Positions 35,127-42,911 of a stretch of 64,000 nucleotides of DNA are shown piece after piece. Each line of letters opens with the position of its first letter. The stretch's first letter is position 1. The notes under the pieces were generated by a model. It had not been told where the DNA came from and ran no database searches. It saw only the letters and a program-made list of their open reading frames with translations. This DNA comes from Streptomyces sp. Isolate_45 (GTDB lineage Bacteria > Actinomycetota > Actinomycetes > Streptomycetales > Streptomycetaceae), in contig NZ_JANFAK020000005.1 in assembly GCF_024721315.2 (NCBI RefSeq), forward strand, positions 45,863 to 109,862. Reading direction: 5' to 3'. The translations under genes and the position numbers were made by a program.

Positions 35127-36596
35127 ATGCCGGAGCTGTTCATCGGTGGTACATGGACCGCCGCTGCCGACGGGCAGGTACGCGAGATCCGCTGCCCCGC
35201 CGACGGCACCCTCGTCGCGACCGTCGACGAGGCAGGGCCCAAGGACGCCGCGGCGGCGATCGCCGCGGCCCGGGACGCCTTCGACCGCGGGCCCTGGCCC
35301 GCCACCCCCGCGGCCGAGCGGGGCCGGCTGCTGCTACGCGTCGCCGACCTGCTGGAACGTGACAAGGACGCACTCGCCCGAGCCGAATCCCTGGACACCG
35401 GGAAACGGCTCGTCGAGAGCGAGTACGACATGGACGACATCGCCAACTGCTTCCGCTACTTCGGGAACCTGGCCGCCTCGGGCGGCAGCGACCGCATCGT
35501 CGACGCCGGCAACCCCGAGGCGGACAGCCGGGTGGTGCACGAGCCGGTCGGCGTGTGTGCGCTGATCACCCCATGGAACTACCCGCTGCTGCAGACCGCC
35601 TGGAAGGTCGCCCCGGCGCTTGCCGCGGGCAACACCTTCGTACTCAAGCCCAGCGAGCTGACCCCGCACACCGCCATCATTCTGATGCGGCTGCTGGCCG
35701 AGGCCGGGCTGCCCAACGGGGTCGCGAACCTCGTCCTGGGCGCGGGGCCCACGGCGGGCGCACCGCTGAGCGAGGACCCGAGAGTCGACCTGGTGTCGTT
35801 CACCGGCGGGCTCGTCACCGGCCGGCGCATCATGGCCGCCGCTGCCCCCACGGTGAAGAAGGTCGCCCTGGAGCTCGGCGGCAAGAATCCGAACGTCGTC
35901 TTCGCCGACGCCGACTTCGACGCCGCGGTCGACTACGCCCTGATGGCGGTCTTCCTGCACTCCGGCCAGGTCTGCTCGGCCGGAGCGCGGCTGCTGGTCC
36001 AGAACGAGCTGCACGACGCCTTCGTCGAGGAGGTGGTCAAGCGGGCCCGGGCGATCCCGCTCGGTGGCCCGTTCGACGAGAACGCCCGCACCGGACCGCT
36101 CATCTCCGCCGCGCACCGCGCCAAGATCGAGGCCTACGTGGCCGCGGGACTGTCCGAGGGCGCGGTGCTGCGCTGCGGCGGCAAGCGGCCCGACGACCCG
36201 TCCCTGCAGGACGGCTACTACTACCTGCCGACGGTGCTGGACGAGTGCACCCCGGGCATGTCGGTGGTACGCGACGAATCGTTCGGTCCGGTGCTCACCG
36301 TGGAGCGGTTCCGTGACGAGAGCGAGGCGGTCGCCCTCGCCAACGACACCGTCTACGGCCTGGCCGGAGCGGTCTGGACGCAGGATGTGGCCCGGGGGCA
36401 CCGGGTGGCGTCGAAGCTGCGCGCCGGCACGGTATGGGTCAACGACTTCCACCCCTACGTGCCCCAGGCCGAGTGGGGCGGGATGAAGCAGTCCGGCTTC
36501 GGCCGCGAGCTGGGCCCGGCCGGACTGGCCGAGTACCAGGAGATCAAACACATCTGGCGCAATCTCTCGCCGAGTCCGCAGAGGTGGTTCGAATGA
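35127..36596 (+). CDS. Aldehyde dehydrogenase, betaine-aldehyde type
   Basis: A 489-residue NAD(P)-dependent aldehyde dehydrogenase. The coenzyme-binding and catalytic motifs are visible: TPWNYPLLQTAWKVAPALAA, SFTGGLVTGRRI, ALELGGKNPNVVFADADFD with the base Glu, and the catalytic Cys283 in HSGQVCSAGARLL. As first gene of an operon with an APC permease and a choline-dehydrogenase-like GMC oxidoreductase, it probably oxidises betaine aldehyde to glycine betaine, an osmoprotectant, or feeds choline catabolism. A GGAGGAG site lies 6 bases before the ATG. Its stop overlaps the permease start. Confidence 0.9.
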   Translation: MPELFIGGTWTAAADGQVREIRCPADGTLVATVDEAGPKDAAAAIAAARDAFDRGPWPATPAAERGRLLLRVADLLERDKDALARAESLDTGKRLVESEYDMDDIANCFRYFGNLAASGGSDRIVDAGNPEADSRVVHEPVGVCALITPWNYPLLQTAWKVAPALAAGNTFVLKPSELTPHTAIILMRLLAEAGLPNGVANLVLGAGPTAGAPLSEDPRVDLVSFTGGLVTGRRIMAAAAPTVKKVALELGGKNPNVVFADADFDAAVDYALMAVFLHSGQVCSAGARLLVQNELHDAFVEEVVKRARAIPLGGPFDENARTGPLISAAHRAKIEAYVAAGLSEGAVLRCGGKRPDDPSLQDGYYYLPTVLDECTPGMSVVRDESFGPVLTVERFRDESEAVALANDTVYGLAGAVWTQDVARGHRVASKLRAGTVWVNDFHPYVPQAEWGGMKQSGFGRELGPAGLAEYQEIKHIWRNLSPSPQRWFE

Positions 36597-38179
36597 GTAC
36601 GGAGGCCGGCCCGGGGCCGGAGCCCGCGGGCCCCGCCCGGACCCAGACCGAACACGACGACGACGCGCTGGGCGAGCTCGGCTACCGGCCGGAACTCAAG
36701 CGCACCCTGGGCAACTTCCACACCTTCGCCGCCGGGATCAGCTACATCTCGATCCTGACCGGAACCTTCCAGCTGTTCTACTTCGGTGTGGCTTTCGGCG
36801 GTCCCGCCTACTGGTGGTCCTGGCCGATGGTCTTCGTCGGCCAGCTGATGGTGGCCCTGTGCTTCTGCGAGCTGGCCGCCCGCTACCCGGTGGCCGGTTC
36901 GGTCTACAACTGGGCCAAGAGCATGGGCGGGCCGCACATCGGCTGGCTCGGCGGCTGGATGATGATGACGGCCACCATGGTGACGCTCTCGGCCGTGGCG
37001 CTGGCCTACCAGGTCACGCTGCCGCAGATCGACGAATCGTTCCAGTTCGTGGGTGACGGCAGCGGCACGAACGACGCGGCGGCCAACGCCGTACTCCTCG
37101 GCACGGTGCTCATCCTGTTCTCCACTGCGGTCAACGCCTTCGGCGTCCAGCTCATGGCGCGGATCAACTCCGCGGGTGTGTTCATCGAGCTGATCGCCGC
37201 CGTCGCCCTGATCATCTGCCTGGCGGCACACGTCACCCGCGGCCCCAGCACCGTCCTGACCGACACGTACGGACTCGGCAGCGGCCAGCCCCTCGGCTAT
37301 TTCGGTGCCTTCCTCACCGCGTCACTGGCCTCCGCGTATGTGATGTACGGCTTCGACACGGCGTCGTCACTGGGCGAGGAGTCGCACAATCCGAGCCGCA
37401 ACGCGCCCCGCGCCATCCTGCGGGCGCTCATCGCGTCCTTCATCATCGGCGGCCTGATCCTGCTCTTCGCCCTGATGGCCGTGCCGGATCTGCACGCGAA
37501 GGAGCTCAGTACGAGCGGTCTGCAGTACGTGGTGCTGGTGACGCTCGGCGCGACCGTCGGCGAGATCTTCCTGTGGTGCGTCGTCGTCGCGATCACCGTC
37601 TGCGTCCTCGCCGTTCATGCCGCCGGCATCCGGCTGATGTTCGCCATGGCACGGGACAACAACCTGCCGGCAGGCTCGGTGCTCGCCCGGGTCAGCCCGC
37701 GCTTCCAGACGCCCGTGGTGCCCGCCGTCGTGATCGGTGCGATCGGCGTCATCATCCTGGTGATCAACATCAACCAGCCGCAGATCTTCTCGGTGATCAC
37801 CAGCATCGCGATCATCATGATCTACCTGGCGTATCTGCTGGTCACCGCGCCCATGCTGATCCGACGGCTGCGCGGCACCTGGAAGCCTGCCGAAGGCGGC
37901 TTCTCGCTCGGCAAACTCGGGCTGCCGATCAATATCGTCGCCGTACTGTGGGGCGCCGCCATGTCCCTCAACCTCGCCTGGCCGCGCGCCGAGGTCTACA
38001 ACGCGACGGAACCGCAGCACTGGTATCTGCGCTGGGGCGCGTTCCTCTTCATCGGCGTCGTCGCGTTCGGCGGCTTCGCCTACTACTGGTTCGTGCAGCG
38101 GCACAAGACCGGCGTGCTCGCCGAGCACCGGTTCCAGGCCGCGGACTCGCCGCCGCAGCCCCCGGCCGCCGCCCCCTGA
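36593..38179 (+). CDS. APC-superfamily amino-acid/choline-type permease
   Basis: A 528-residue transporter with twelve predicted membrane helices and a hydrophilic N-terminus of about 45 residues. The first helix follows the RTLGNFHTFAAGISYISILT segment typical of the amino acid-choline transporter (ACT) branch of the APC family; YGFDTASSLGEESHNPSRNA is a conserved APC stretch. It is coupled by an ATGA overlap to the aldehyde dehydrogenase and followed by the GMC oxidoreductase, so choline or a related amine is the likely substrate. Confidence 0.88.
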   Translation: MSTEAGPGPEPAGPARTQTEHDDDALGELGYRPELKRTLGNFHTFAAGISYISILTGTFQLFYFGVAFGGPAYWWSWPMVFVGQLMVALCFCELAARYPVAGSVYNWAKSMGGPHIGWLGGWMMMTATMVTLSAVALAYQVTLPQIDESFQFVGDGSGTNDAAANAVLLGTVLILFSTAVNAFGVQLMARINSAGVFIELIAAVALIICLAAHVTRGPSTVLTDTYGLGSGQPLGYFGAFLTASLASAYVMYGFDTASSLGEESHNPSRNAPRAILRALIASFIIGGLILLFALMAVPDLHAKELSTSGLQYVVLVTLGATVGEIFLWCVVVAITVCVLAVHAAGIRLMFAMARDNNLPAGSVLARVSPRFQTPVVPAVVIGAIGVIILVININQPQIFSVITSIAIIMIYLAYLLVTAPMLIRRLRGTWKPAEGGFSLGKLGLPINIVAVLWGAAMSLNLAWPRAEVYNATEPQHWYLRWGAFLFIGVVAFGGFAYYWFVQRHKTGVLAEHRFQAADSPPQPPAAAP

Positions 38180-38199
38180 TCCTCTGATCCTCTGATCCT
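38176..38199. repeat. Three tandem copies of CTGATCCT between permease and oxidoreductase
   Basis: Three perfect 8-base copies. The first contains the permease stop codon, and the last abuts the GGAG ribosome site of the oxidoreductase gene. Copy-number change would alter only intergenic spacing. Confidence 0.7.
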
Positions 38200-38208
38200 G
38201 GAGAACCG

Positions 38209-39774
38209 ATGCCCGCTCAGAGCCCTGTGGCCGAGTTCGACTACGTCGTGGTCGGCGGCGGTACGGCTGGCGCCGTCGTCGCCGCGCGGCTGTCCGAGGA
38301 CCGGGACGTCAGCGTCTGCGTACTGGAGGCGGGCCCCTCCGACGTCGGAGACGACAGCATCCTCCGGCTCGACCGCTGGATGGCTCTGCTGGAGTCCGGC
38401 TACGACTGGGACTATCCGGTGGAACCGCAGGAGAACGGCAACAGCTTCATGCGGCACGCCCGCGCCAAGGTGCTCGGCGGCTGCTCCTCGCACAACTCCT
38501 GCATCGCGTTCTGGGCACCGGCGGAGGACCTCGACGAGTGGGGGGCGGCGGGCTGTTCCGGCTGGAGCGCCGCGGACTGCTTTCCCCTCTACCAGCGGCT
38601 GGAGACCAACGACGCGCCCGGCGACCACCACGGCCGCTCGGGCCCGGTCACCCTCCGCACCATCCCGCCGCACGACCCGTGCGGTGTTGCTCTGCTCGAG
38701 GCCTGCGCGGCGACGGGCATCCCCACCACGCCGTTCAACACCGGCACCACGGTGATGCGCGGCGCGCACTGGTTCCAGATCAACGCCCTTGAGGACGGCA
38801 CCCGTTCGTCCGCGTCGGTCTCCTATCTGCACCCGATCCTCGGCAAGCGGCCAAATCTGGAAGTACGTACCGGACTGCAGGCCAAGCGGCTGCTGTTCGA
38901 CGACGGCGGCCGGCGCTGCACGGGCGTCGAGTATCTGGAGCCCGACACCATTCACACCGGGGCGGTACGCGCGCGGCGCGAGGTGATCGTGGCCTGCGGG
39001 GCCATCGACTCGCCGAAACTGCTGATGCTGTCGGGCATCGGACCGGCCGGGCATCTGCGCGAGTGCGGGGTGGAGGTCCGGGTGGACTCCCCCGGTGTCG
39101 GATCCCATCTCCAGGACCATCCCGAGGGCGTGATCATGTGGGAGGCGAAGCAGCCCATGGTCACCTCCTCCACCCAGTGGTGGGAGATCGGCATCTTCGC
39201 GGACACCGAACCGGGCCTGGACCGGCCGGACCTGATGTTCCACTACGGCTCGGTGCCGTTCGACATGAACACCTACCGGCGCGGCTACCCCACCACGGAC
39301 AATGCCTTCTGTCTCACGCCGAACGTCACCCGGGCCCGCTCGATGGGTACGGTCCGGCTGCGCACCCGCGACTTCCGCGACAAGCCGAAGGTCGACCCGC
39401 GCTACTTCACGCACGAGCACGACATCCGGGTGATGACGTACGGGCTCCGGCTCGCGCGCGAGATCGCCGCCCAGGCTCCGCTGGCCGACTGGGCCGGTGC
39501 GGAGCTGGCGCCCGGCCCGGATGCCAGGAGCGACGAAGAGCTGTTCGCGTACATCCGCGAGACGCACAACACCGTCTACCACCCGGCGGGCACGGTGCGG
39601 ATGGGCGCGGCGGACGACGCGGACTCGCCGCTCGATCCGCAACTGCGGGTCAAGGGTGTGAGCGGGCTGCGGGTGGCCGACGCGTCCATCATGCCGTTCC
39701 TGCCCGCGGTCAATCCGTGCATCACCACGATGATGATCGGCGAGAAGTGCTCCGACATGATCAAGGAATCCTGA
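38209..39774 (+). CDS. betA: GMC-family oxidoreductase, choline dehydrogenase-like
   Basis: A 521-residue flavoprotein. The FAD-binding start VVVGGGTAGAVVAARLSED and the GMC signature ARAKVLGGCSSHNSCIAFWA are present, as are the GMC signature 2 segment AIDSPKLLMLSGIGPAGHL and the C-terminal HPAGTVRMG and NPCITTMMIGEKC with catalytic His and Asn. It would oxidise choline to betaine aldehyde, which the first gene of the operon finishes. Similarity to other GMC alcohol oxidases means another primary alcohol is possible. GGAG lies 8 bases before the ATG. Confidence 0.85.
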   Translation: MPAQSPVAEFDYVVVGGGTAGAVVAARLSEDRDVSVCVLEAGPSDVGDDSILRLDRWMALLESGYDWDYPVEPQENGNSFMRHARAKVLGGCSSHNSCIAFWAPAEDLDEWGAAGCSGWSAADCFPLYQRLETNDAPGDHHGRSGPVTLRTIPPHDPCGVALLEACAATGIPTTPFNTGTTVMRGAHWFQINALEDGTRSSASVSYLHPILGKRPNLEVRTGLQAKRLLFDDGGRRCTGVEYLEPDTIHTGAVRARREVIVACGAIDSPKLLMLSGIGPAGHLRECGVEVRVDSPGVGSHLQDHPEGVIMWEAKQPMVTSSTQWWEIGIFADTEPGLDRPDLMFHYGSVPFDMNTYRRGYPTTDNAFCLTPNVTRARSMGTVRLRTRDFRDKPKVDPRYFTHEHDIRVMTYGLRLAREIAAQAPLADWAGAELAPGPDARSDEELFAYIRETHNTVYHPAGTVRMGAADDADSPLDPQLRVKGVSGLRVADASIMPFLPAVNPCITTMMIGEKCSDMIKES

Positions 39775-39875
39775 ACGGCCCTACACCGCAACGCGGTTGC
39801 AACGTCCCGGCACCTGGCCTCGCGGCGAGCGCCGCCCCAGGGGCGGGGCGGGGCCCTCACCGGGAGGCCATGGAG

Positions 39876-40247
39876 ATGACCCGATACGCAGCGCCGGGCA
39901 GCGCCGGGCAGCGCCGGGCAGCGCCGGGCAGCGCCGGGCAGCGCCGGGCAGCGCCGGCGCGAACGTCTCGTACGAGTCCCGTTACGACCACTGGATCGGG
40001 CGGCGCGTATGTCCCGCCGGCCCGCGGCCAGTGCTTCGAGAACCCGAGCCCGGTCAACGGCCGCCCCTTCACCGAGATCGCCCGCGGCACCACCGAGGAC
40101 GTCGAGCGGGCCCAGGACGCGGCACACGCCGCGCCACCAGCTGGGGCCGCACCGCGGCCGGCGACCGCGCGAACATCCTGCTCAAGATCGCTGACCGGAT
40201 GGAGGCGAACCTCGAACCGCTCGCGGTCGCGGAGAGCTGGGAGACGG
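39876..40247 (+). pseudogene. Aldehyde dehydrogenase (ExaC-type) N-terminal fragment
   Basis: The start reads MTRYAAPGSAG, followed by a 10-bp tandem repeat. Then NVSYESRYDHWIG and, one frame over, GAYVPPARGQCFENPSPVNG with RPFTEIARGTTEDVERAQDA, then a further shift to WGRTAAGDRANILLKIADRM and EANLEPLAVAESWE. This is the N-terminal 110 residues of an acetaldehyde-dehydrogenase-like protein with at least three frame changes. It is cut off at about 40247 where a truncated IS110 transposase gene begins in the opposite direction. Confidence 0.75.
39891..39957. repeat. 10-bp tandem repeat (GCGCCGGGCA, 6.7 copies)
   Basis: Six perfect copies of GCGCCGGGCA plus seven further bases. It lies at codon 6 onward of the dehydrogenase fragment. 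Because 10 is not a multiple of 3, each copy gained or lost changes the reading frame. Confidence 0.95.
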
Positions 40248-40596
40248 CAAGCCGGTACGCGGTAATGTTCGCCAGCACCAGGGCGTCGCCCGGGTCAGAC
40301 TTCTTGCGGCTGACTCCGTGCCGGTCGCGGTAGCGGGAGGCAGCCATCGGGTTGACCGCGTAGATCTTCCGGGGACCCTGCCGCAGCGTCGCGACCAGCA
40401 GGCCGCGACTGGTCTCGATCTCCACCGGGATCGGCGTCTCCGCGGCATCGCCGTGCTCAGCCAGAAGATCCACCAGCAGCCGGTAGCCGTCCAGATCCTC
40501 GTTGATCCGGCACTTGGCCAGCACCTTGCCGGTGTCATCGACGATCGCGACGTCGTGATGTCCCTCCGCCCAGTCGATCCCGCAGAACACGTCCAT
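40248..40596 (-). pseudogene. IS110-family transposase, N-terminal fragment
   Basis: MDVFCGIDWAEGHHDVAIVD gives the first catalytic Asp of the DEDD (RuvC-like) domain; IPVEIETSRGLLVATL holds the Glu; KKSDPGDALVLAN holds the next Asp. The gene stops being IS110-like at about 40250 and the C-terminal Tnp_20 domain is missing. Upstream DNA is homologous to the leader of the second IS110 remnant at 46.7 kb. Confidence 0.85.
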
Positions 40597-40775
40597 GGAT
40601 CCCGCCCCTTCGCCGGTGCCGTTCTCGAAGACGAGCACGCGGGACCGCACGGCGCACTAATTCCAGGGCTCCAAAGCCCGCCACCTCATCAGCCGTGCGC
40701 GGCACCGCCGGACCGCACGGGCGCACGCCGTGTCCAGAGCTCGAAGCTCGTGAGGATAAACGCGTCACCGTACGG
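40597..40775 (-). ncRNA. IS110 left-end leader, candidate bridge RNA
   Basis: Read on the minus strand, this non-coding stretch aligns with 46505-46699. Shared blocks in order include ACGGTGAC, TCGAGCTC, GCGGT, GCT-N2-TGAGGTGGCGG and CTGGAA-Y-TA, then GCGCCG just before the transposase. The part between GAGGTGGCGG and CTGGAA differs in length and sequence, as guide loops of IS110 bridge RNAs do. The bridge-RNA role is inferred from the known location of these RNAs in the non-coding end of IS110 elements. Confidence 0.4.
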
Positions 40776-40977
40776 CAGCTCATCCAACGAGGATCCCGAA
40801 CCCGACGGGCCCGCGAGGACAGAACGTGCGAGGACCGGCCGGCGCCCAGCGCCACCAGTCTTTACAAAGACCTCGCACGGTCGGAGGTGTCGTAGGGGTC
40901 ACCACGGCACCGACCGGACCGCACACGTCCTGCCCTCGGCCGGGCAACGCCGCCCCGGGCCCATCAGAGATCCAAAA

Positions 40978-41002
40978 CCTCTAATTACTAACGAATTAGA
41001 GG
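40978..41002 (-). terminator. AT-rich hairpin with T-run on the minus strand
   Basis: CCTCTAATT-N7-AATTAGAGG, perfect 9-bp arms. On the minus strand it is followed by TTTTGG, like an intrinsic terminator, which is rare in this genome type; it could instead be an operator or an element end. The rest of 40776-41231 has no gene. Confidence 0.4.
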
Positions 41003-41231
41003 TGTCAGGCTCCGATTTTCTGCTGGTCAAGCGGTCTGAGCTGCGGAAATGATCCGGCCAAGAAGGGGCATCACCACAGGGGAACCCATGGGGGTGAACA
41101 CAGGCACCGGCGCAGGGCCGATGCGGGCTTGCCCAGCCGGTCGGCGAACCGTCCGACGAACCCCGGTGGTTGTCGCCCGACAACAGAGCGGAGTACCTCA
41201 CAGCCGCGCGTTCGCCAGGGAGTCGGCCTGA

Positions 41232-41365
41232 GTGCCACAGAGCTCACCGGCTCGGACGCGGTCCTGACGCCTGACACTGACACCGCCGCGCGCGATGCGC
41301 CCGCCCCGGGCCGCAAGCCGGCGGGGACAAGCGCGTCAGGCGTCAGGACCCGGGGCCGCCTCGGA
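41232..41365. repeat. Hairpin element, copy 2
   Basis: GTGCCACA, then perfect 15-base arms 41261-41275 and 41335-41349 (GTCCTGACGCCTGAC and its complement) around 59 bases, then CCCGGGGCCGCC. Same order as 31090-31215. A direct repeat GAGTACCTCACAGCC at about 41190 and 41410 flanks it. Confidence 0.6.
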
Positions 41366-41502
41366 AGCACGGGGGTGAACCCCGGGGCGGTGTGCGTCCC
41401 AGCCCATCACGAGTACCTCACAGCCCGCCAACGACTGGACACGTCACCGGTTCCGCGCCGGCGAGCGGGTAGTTCACCGCCTCACACACGCACGCCGCGC
41501 GG

Positions 41503-41572
41503 GGCGACAAGGGCTACAGCTCGAAGGCGATCCGGACCTGGCTGCGACGCCGGGGCATCGCCCGCACCATAC
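41503..41572 (+). pseudogene. Inverted piece of the adjacent IS5 transposase
   Basis: The plus strand reads GDKGYSSKAIRTWLRRRGIA, the conserved segment that should follow VMDAIRVPR in IS5 transposases. The rest of that gene is on the minus strand directly to the right, so this piece has been flipped. Confidence 0.75.
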
Positions 41573-42163
41573 GAGGTACCCGTATCGCGTCCATCACGGC
41601 GGTGAACTGGGTGCAGTCGTTGGTGTTCCCGCCGGTCAGGACGAAGGCCAGGGGAAGGCCCGAGCCGTCGCAGGCCAGGTGCATCTTGCAGGTCAGTCCG
41701 CCGCGGGAGCGGCCGAGGGCCGGGCTGTGGAGCCCCCTTTTCGGGCTCCGGCCGCGTGCTGGTGGGCACGGACGATGCTGGAATCCACCGACACCAGCCA
41801 CTCGATATCGCCTGCGGCATCCGCTTGCGCCTGGGCTGCCCGGAGCATCCGCTCAAAGGTCCCGTCTGCTGCCCACCTGCGGAAACGGGTGTGGAGGCCG
41901 GCCCCCGACCCGTACCTCTCAGGCACGTCCCGCCATGCGACCCCGGTCCGGAACTTCCACACGATCCCGTTGAGAACCGTCCGGTCATCCAGCCGCGGCC
42001 GCCCGAAACCAGGCCGGGGCAGCAGCGGTTGCACGAGTTCCCACTCGGACAAGTGCCGGCTCCCGCGTCTGCGGGGAGCCCTACCTCGTGAGCATCGCTC
42101 CGGCGGAAACAGCGGAACCCGCGTGGGGTGAGCGGCACGCTGCCATCGGCAGGTCCTACTCAT
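41573..42163 (-). pseudogene. IS5-family transposase, N-terminal two thirds
   Basis: Frame one (from about 42090) reads HLSEWELVQPLLPRPGFGRP, LNGIVWKFRTGVAWRDVPER and VDSSIVRAHQHAAGARKGG. At an AAAAGGGGGG run near 41733 the frame changes to SPALGRSRGGLTCKMHLACD and VLTGGNTNDCTQFTAVMDAI, with the middle catalytic Asp. The shift may be programmed. After RVPR at about 41573 the sequence is inverted, and the Glu-containing C-terminus is missing. Dead element. Confidence 0.85.
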
Positions 42164-42200
42164 CGCGTAGGGACGTCAGGTGGTTCTGCCGAAGTATTGT

Positions 42201-42214
42201 GTATTTCGAAGTAC
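42201..42214. promoter_or_regulatory. Near-perfect palindrome upstream of the TetR gene
   Basis: GTATTTCGAAGTAC has one mismatched pair. A related sequence, ATTTCAGAATACAGAA, lies at 42884-42899 before the MFS gene (13 of 16 positions agree with ATTTCGAAGTACAGAA here). Likely sites for the TetR protein encoded between them. Confidence 0.5.
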
Positions 42215-42235
42215 AGAACGTGGTAGCGTCCACGC

Positions 42236-42838
42236 ATGGCCAGACCACGAACCTTTGACGAGACGACGGTTCTCGAAGCGGCGGCGGCTCAGTTCCGTGT
42301 CCACGGCTACGCCGATACGTCGACCGAGCAGCTCTGTGAGGCCGCTGATGTGCGGCGCAGCAGCCTGTACAACGCGTTCACGTCCAAGGATGAACTTTTC
42401 GTGCGGGCGCTGGAGCACTATGCGACCACCATGCGAGGGCTTCAGGCGGCGATCCTGACCGACACTTCCCTCAGTGGTGGCGACCGGCTCCGGAAGCTGG
42501 TCGATGCGATCGTCGACGAAGAGCGCGTCGCTCGCGACGAGGGCCATGCCGCCGGCTGCATGGGCGTGCACACCCTGATGAATCCCGACTTGCGGGCGCG
42601 CGACGAACGCATCGCACGGATCCTCGAGCGAGACCTGCGTGAGCGACTCGGCCTACTCGAAGACGCCATCCGGGCCGGCCGCATGGACGGAAGCATTCCT
42701 GACGGCCCTGGCGCCGGCGAAGGCGCGCTCCTGGTGAACACTCTCATCGCCGGGCTCCGCGTGACCGCGCAGACCGGAGTCACTCCCGAGATGCTGCGCC
42801 GGATCGCACTTGACGGGCTTCGTTCCCTGCTGGTCTGA
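42236..42838 (+). CDS. TetR-family regulator of the MFS gene
   Basis: A 200-residue TetR/AcrR regulator. The HTH domain (residues 10-55) reads VLEAAAAQFRVHGYADTSTE and LCEAADVRRSSLYNAFTSKD. The C-terminal domain includes AAGCMGVHTLMNPDLRARDE, as in the TetR_C subgroup of YxaF/AcuR-like repressors. It precedes the MFS transporter by 73 bases in the same direction, and related palindromes precede both genes, so it probably represses both. Confidence 0.88.
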   Translation: MARPRTFDETTVLEAAAAQFRVHGYADTSTEQLCEAADVRRSSLYNAFTSKDELFVRALEHYATTMRGLQAAILTDTSLSGGDRLRKLVDAIVDEERVARDEGHAAGCMGVHTLMNPDLRARDERIARILERDLRERLGLLEDAIRAGRMDGSIPDGPGAGEGALLVNTLIAGLRVTAQTGVTPEMLRRIALDGLRSLLV

Positions 42839-42883
42839 GCGAAGAGGGCGGCAAGCCCCGGTCTCGGCATGCCCAAATTTTGG

Positions 42884-42899
42884 ATTTCAGAATACAGAA
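42884..42899. promoter_or_regulatory. Second copy of the TetR-linked motif
   Basis: ATTTCAGAATACAGAA, 12 bases before the MFS start. It resembles the site at 42203-42218. Confidence 0.4.
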
Positions 42900-42911
42900 A
42901 GAGTTCCTGCT

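Noticed and set aside
39891..39957. Regularly spaced repeat taken as a possible CRISPR
   Set aside because: The unit is 10 bases with no spacers; it is a simple tandem repeat inside a gene start.
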